Shown: piece after piece, positions 7,501-9,597 of the stretch | Numbering within the stretch: position 1 is the stretch's first letter | How the letters are laid out: each line of letters starts with the position of its first letter | DNA from: Caryophanales bacterium UBA1709 | GTDB taxonomy: Bacteria > Bacillota_I > Bacilli_A > RFN20 > UBA1709 | Assembly (NCBI GenBank): GCA_002317215.1 | Contig: DCJD01000007.1 | Coordinates: forward strand, 1 to 9,597 | Length of the DNA: 9,597 nt | Direction: 5' to 3' | The notes under the pieces: generated by a model | Database searches by the model: none | Seen by the model: only the letters and a program-made list of their open reading frames with translations | Told to the model about the DNA's origin: nothing | Position numbers and translations under genes: made by a program

Positions 7501-8988
7501 ATGAAAAAGACAATTAAATTACTTCCTATATTAGCATCTTTAACTTTACTTGTTGGATGTAATGCTAATCCAAAACTCTCAGTAAAAAATGAAACTTTAA
7601 CTGCAAATGAAGGCGAAAAATATCAACAAATTTTCAACAAACTATATGATGAAATGGGCGTTGATACTACTGCACAAGAATTACTTGTTTCAGTTGCAGA
7701 CTATGTATTAACAAAAAGCAGTTTCTGGAATAAAGTTCCAACTGGCGAAACTAAAACATTATATGCTTTAGAATTAGAAAAGAGATTAGTTGAAAAATAC
7801 AATGATTTCTATGCTAGCGCATATAAAGAAGATGGATTATTTGATGAAGACTTATTAAAGACTGCATTAGAAGAACAAGGCTATGAAGTTGTTGTTCCAA
7901 CAAATGCTGTCGCTTATAAAGAAACAGCAACTGCATTACTTGGTTATGATGATTTAAAAGATAAATTAGCATACGACTATGCAGATTGGGAAAAAGATCA
8001 AGTTAGATCAATCAAATTAGACATTCTTAAAGAAGAATATATTAGAACTCAATTAGGTAGTAATGATGATGGAACTATTAAGACATCATATTATGAAGCT
8101 AAAAAGATTAGAGAAGTTAAATATTTCTCAGTAGCAACAGCAGATAATGCTGAAAGATTAAAATATTCTAATAAGTTTGAAGCAGAATTTACTGTTAATG
8201 ATGATTTAGAAACAGTTGCTCTAGAAAAACTAGAAAACGTTTGGAAGATTAAGAAATTAGAAGACTTAGCAAAAGACTTCGCAATGATTAACCAAAATGC
8301 TCATGATGCATTATCAGATCATTATGAAACATACTTTGGTGCAAACTGGAGTGATAATGCAGTTCTATATGCCGCTCAACAAGCTGAAAATACTTATAAA
8401 GATGATGAAGAATATGGATATAGAGATATCTATACAGTTGAAGGTAGAGAAGCATTAACTAAAGAAAAGATTAGTGAAGCTAAAGAAAAATTAAGTACTT
8501 ATTCTGATTCAGGTAAGTATGATATCTATAAAGGATATTACTTAAAACAATTAGATATCTTAAATACTAAATACTTCTCAAAAGTTGTTTATACAACTGA
8601 TGGTGGTAGCGTTATTAATAGTAGTGTAACTACTGCAATTAAAAACTATACAACAGATTCTAGTTACTTATCACATAAATCTACTGCATCCATCTCAAAT
8701 ACTTGCTATATCGATCCAAATAAGAATGGTAATGAAATCTACAAAGATGGAACTACTTGTTATGTAATCGAAGCAAAAGTATATGATAGTGATGTATGGA
8801 CTAGTGCTGCTACTAGTGATGAAAGCTTAATTGAAGCAAATAGAGCTTTGGCTAAGATTGCATCTAACGTTTCTAACTGTTGGTATTATTACTTAACTGA
8901 ATTAAAAGCAGCTAAGGAATTCGAAACTAACTGGAAAGAAATCTATACATACTTAAACGAAACTTATAGCTACGGCGAAAAGGATTAA
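7501..8988 (+). CDS. Predicted lipoprotein, distant companion of the PrsA-like protein
   Basis: The 495-residue product has a clear lipoprotein signal: MKKT start, hydrophobic stretch and lipobox LVGC with C20. The mature part is acidic, rich in Tyr, Lys and Glu, mostly helical, with no further membrane segment. I do not recognise an enzymatic domain. Its N-terminal mature region, around QQIFNKLYDEM and the following 25 residues, resembles the corresponding region of the preceding lipoprotein (NHVYESVYGSL onward), suggesting a distant paralogue built on a SurA_N/PrsA-like chaperone fold without a visible parvulin domain. Three Cys beyond the lipidated one lie in the C-terminal fifth (C402, C420, C460), so a disulfide is possible. 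The AGGAGG ribosome binding site (7485-7490) overlaps the upstream stop codon, and the gap is only 14 bases, so the two genes are co-transcribed. A terminator follows directly. Confidence 0.75.
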   Translation: MKKTIKLLPILASLTLLVGCNANPKLSVKNETLTANEGEKYQQIFNKLYDEMGVDTTAQELLVSVADYVLTKSSFWNKVPTGETKTLYALELEKRLVEKYNDFYASAYKEDGLFDEDLLKTALEEQGYEVVVPTNAVAYKETATALLGYDDLKDKLAYDYADWEKDQVRSIKLDILKEEYIRTQLGSNDDGTIKTSYYEAKKIREVKYFSVATADNAERLKYSNKFEAEFTVNDDLETVALEKLENVWKIKKLEDLAKDFAMINQNAHDALSDHYETYFGANWSDNAVLYAAQQAENTYKDDEEYGYRDIYTVEGREALTKEKISEAKEKLSTYSDSGKYDIYKGYYLKQLDILNTKYFSKVVYTTDGGSVINSSVTTAIKNYTTDSSYLSHKSTASISNTCYIDPNKNGNEIYKDGTTCYVIEAKVYDSDVWTSAATSDESLIEANRALAKIASNVSNCWYYYLTELKAAKEFETNWKEIYTYLNETYSYGEKD

Positions 8989-8999
8989 TTAATAATATT

Positions 9000-9025
9000 A
9001 GGAAGGCCTAGCCTTCCTTTTATTT
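9000..9025 (+). terminator. Intrinsic terminator after the lipoprotein operon
   Basis: An 8-bp stem (AGGAAGGC at 9000-9007 with GCCTTCCT at 9011-9018) with a CTA loop is followed by a T-rich run (TTTATTT). It lies just after the stop at 8988 and 20 bases before the next ATG. The HIT gene is therefore expressed either by read-through or from a promoter I could not identify in the short gap. Confidence 0.85.
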
Positions 9026-9045
9026 AAAGAAAGGAATATTTATAT

Positions 9046-9462
9046 ATGGAAGAATGTTTATTCTGTAAGATTATTAAAAAAGAGATCCCTTGTTATAAAG
9101 TATATGAAGATGATATATGTATTAGTTTTCTAGATATCTCTCAACAAACTCTTGGTCATTTATTAGTATTACCAAAAACTCATTATAATAATATATTAGA
9201 TATTGATAGTGAAGTATTAGCCCATTTATCTAAAGTAGTTCAAAAGATTGCTAAATCTTTAATTAATGTTAATGGTATAAAAGGATTTAATATTGTAAAT
9301 AATTGCAATGAAGTAAGTGGACAATCTATTATGCATTTCCATATTCATTTAGTCCCTCGTTATGATGACAAAGAATTTATAATGAAAGGAGCAAATCCTA
9401 AAGACTTAAGCAAAGAAGAATTTATGGATTTGCAAAATAAGATTATTAAAGCTATTAAATAG
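9046..9462 (+). CDS. hit: HIT-family (histidine triad) nucleotide-binding protein
   Basis: Cytoplasmic HIT proteins of the HinT/Hit branch hydrolyse or transfer nucleoside monophosphates from adenosine-linked substrates. The 138-residue product has the full fold: CLFCKI at the N-terminus (C4, C7), FLDISQQTLGHLLVLPKTH (28-46), the segment FNIVNNCNEVSGQS (81-94) and the triad MHFHIHLVPR with H97, H99 and H101. C4, C7, H46 and H97 are the predicted zinc ligands of the Bacillus-type subgroup, and H99 is the predicted nucleophile. AGAAAGGA (9028-9035) is the ribosome binding site. HIT genes commonly neighbour prsA in Bacillota, which supports the PrsA-like reading of the upstream genes. No convincing terminator follows; the next recognisable sequence is the end of an insertion element. 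Confidence 0.96.
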   Translation: MEECLFCKIIKKEIPCYKVYEDDICISFLDISQQTLGHLLVLPKTHYNNILDIDSEVLAHLSKVVQKIAKSLINVNGIKGFNIVNNCNEVSGQSIMHFHIHLVPRYDDKEFIMKGANPKDLSKEEFMDLQNKIIKAIK

Positions 9463-9491
9463 ATAAGATAATAAAAAGGAAGTTAATTGAA

Positions 9492-9511
9492 GTGAACCCC
9501 ATTTAGTTCAC
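9492..9511. repeat. Short inverted repeat at the presumed insertion-sequence left end
   Basis: GTGAAC (9492-9497) and GTTCAC (9506-9511) are reverse complements separated by 8 bases. The block begins with TGAACCCC, resembling IS3-type ends that start with TG. There is no U run on either side, so it is not a terminator. The matching right end is beyond the window. Confidence 0.5.
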
Positions 9512-9523
9512 AAAAATAAAAAA

Positions 9524-9561
9524 AGAGACCTCCTATCGTATAATAGTGGTGGGAGGTTTTT
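9524..9561 (+). promoter_or_regulatory. Ribosome-site-sequestering hairpin with internal -10 box in the IS leader
   Basis: As + strand RNA, 9524-9539 pairs continuously with 9546-9561 (16 pairs: 10 Watson-Crick, 6 G-U) around a 6-base loop. The right arm contains the GGGAGG ribosome binding site (9551-9556), 7 bases from the ATG at 9564; the left arm supplies the complementary ACCTCC (9528-9533). A perfect TATAAT (9539-9544) spans the apex, so a transcript started there (about 9551) would lack the left arm. No good -35 box is seen: 9516-9521 is ATAAAA. Confidence 0.65.
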
Positions 9562-9563
9562 AT

Positions 9564-9597
9564 ATGGCAAAAAAAGGACAAACATTTAATAAATACA
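9564..9597 (+). CDS. Start of a putative transposase gene (first 11 codons only)
   Basis: The visible residues are MAKKGQTFNKY, cut by the window end. This lysine-rich opening resembles the N-terminus of helix-turn-helix OrfA-type transposase proteins of IS3-like elements, recalled from family knowledge and not proven here. A GGGAGG site 7 bases upstream fixes the start. The inverted-repeat block upstream and the hairpin leader support a mobile-element gene. Alternative identities cannot be excluded from 11 residues. Confidence 0.5.
   Translation, partial: MAKKGQTFNKY

Larger units (their letters stand above)
9493..9597 (+). mobile_element. Left end of an insertion sequence, probably IS3-like (truncated by window)
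   Basis: The boundary is placed at the TG of TGAACCCC at 9493, shortly after the HIT gene stop at 9462. Inside lie an A-rich spacer, a hairpin leader and a reading frame whose first residues resemble transposase N-termini. Family assignment is tentative: the DDE domain, right inverted repeat and target duplication are not visible. The exact left boundary is an inference. Confidence 0.55.

Noticed and set aside
9019..9045. A separate promoter for hit
   Set aside because: The gap contains AT-rich hexamers, but no -35/-10 pair with proper spacing fits between the terminator and the ribosome binding site.
9492..9511. GTGAAC/GTTCAC dyad as the terminator of hit
   Set aside because: The arms are only 6 bp with an 8-base loop and are followed by an A-rich stretch, not T-rich, on the + strand; it fits an element end better.

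Overview
The window is strongly A+T-rich and uses the standard genetic code: Trp is encoded by TGG throughout, and sufS ends in TGA. A compact sufCDSUB operon, Gram-positive lipoproteins with lipoboxes, strong GGAGG-type ribosome binding sites and a PrsA-like foldase next to a HIT gene all point to a low-GC Bacillota in the broad Bacilli/Erysipelotrichia/RF39-like neighbourhood, not a code-4 mycoplasma. The exact lineage is an inference.

Layout. (1) Bases 1-777 (+) hold the 3' part of a Fic-family gene whose start lies outside the window. Its catalytic histidine position is Gln. (2) A hairpin at 783-813 serves as a shared terminator for two converging transcripts. (3) Bases 814-5494 (-) hold a complete, tightly overlapping SUF iron-sulfur operon, transcribed sufC-sufD-sufS-sufU-sufB. 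SufC and SufD accompany SufB in the scaffold/ATPase complex, SufS releases sulfur from cysteine and SufU relays it. SufD is unusually short. (4) Bases 5495-5659 are a divergent control region with one recognisable sigma-A-type promoter per direction and a doubled AT-rich palindrome between them. (5) Bases 5660-8988 (+) encode two consecutive exported lipoproteins. The first has the two halves of a parvulin (PrsA-type prolyl isomerase) domain separated by a long insert. The second shows no recognisable catalytic domain. A terminator follows. (6) Bases 9046-9462 (+) encode a zinc-containing HIT nucleotide hydrolase/transferase, often a neighbour of prsA in Bacillota. (7) From about 9493 to the window end is the left end of an insertion sequence, with the first 11 codons of its presumed transposase reading frame.

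Most of the window is ordinary housekeeping content. The points most worth a second look are the leader of the insertion sequence, where a 16-pair RNA hairpin (10 Watson-Crick, 6 G-U) covers the ribosome binding site while a TATAAT box sits at its apex; the interrupted parvulin domain and its companion lipoprotein; the Fic protein without its catalytic His; and the short SufD. No CRISPR array, tRNA, rRNA or riboswitch was recognised. No gene-free stretch exceeds 300 bases.
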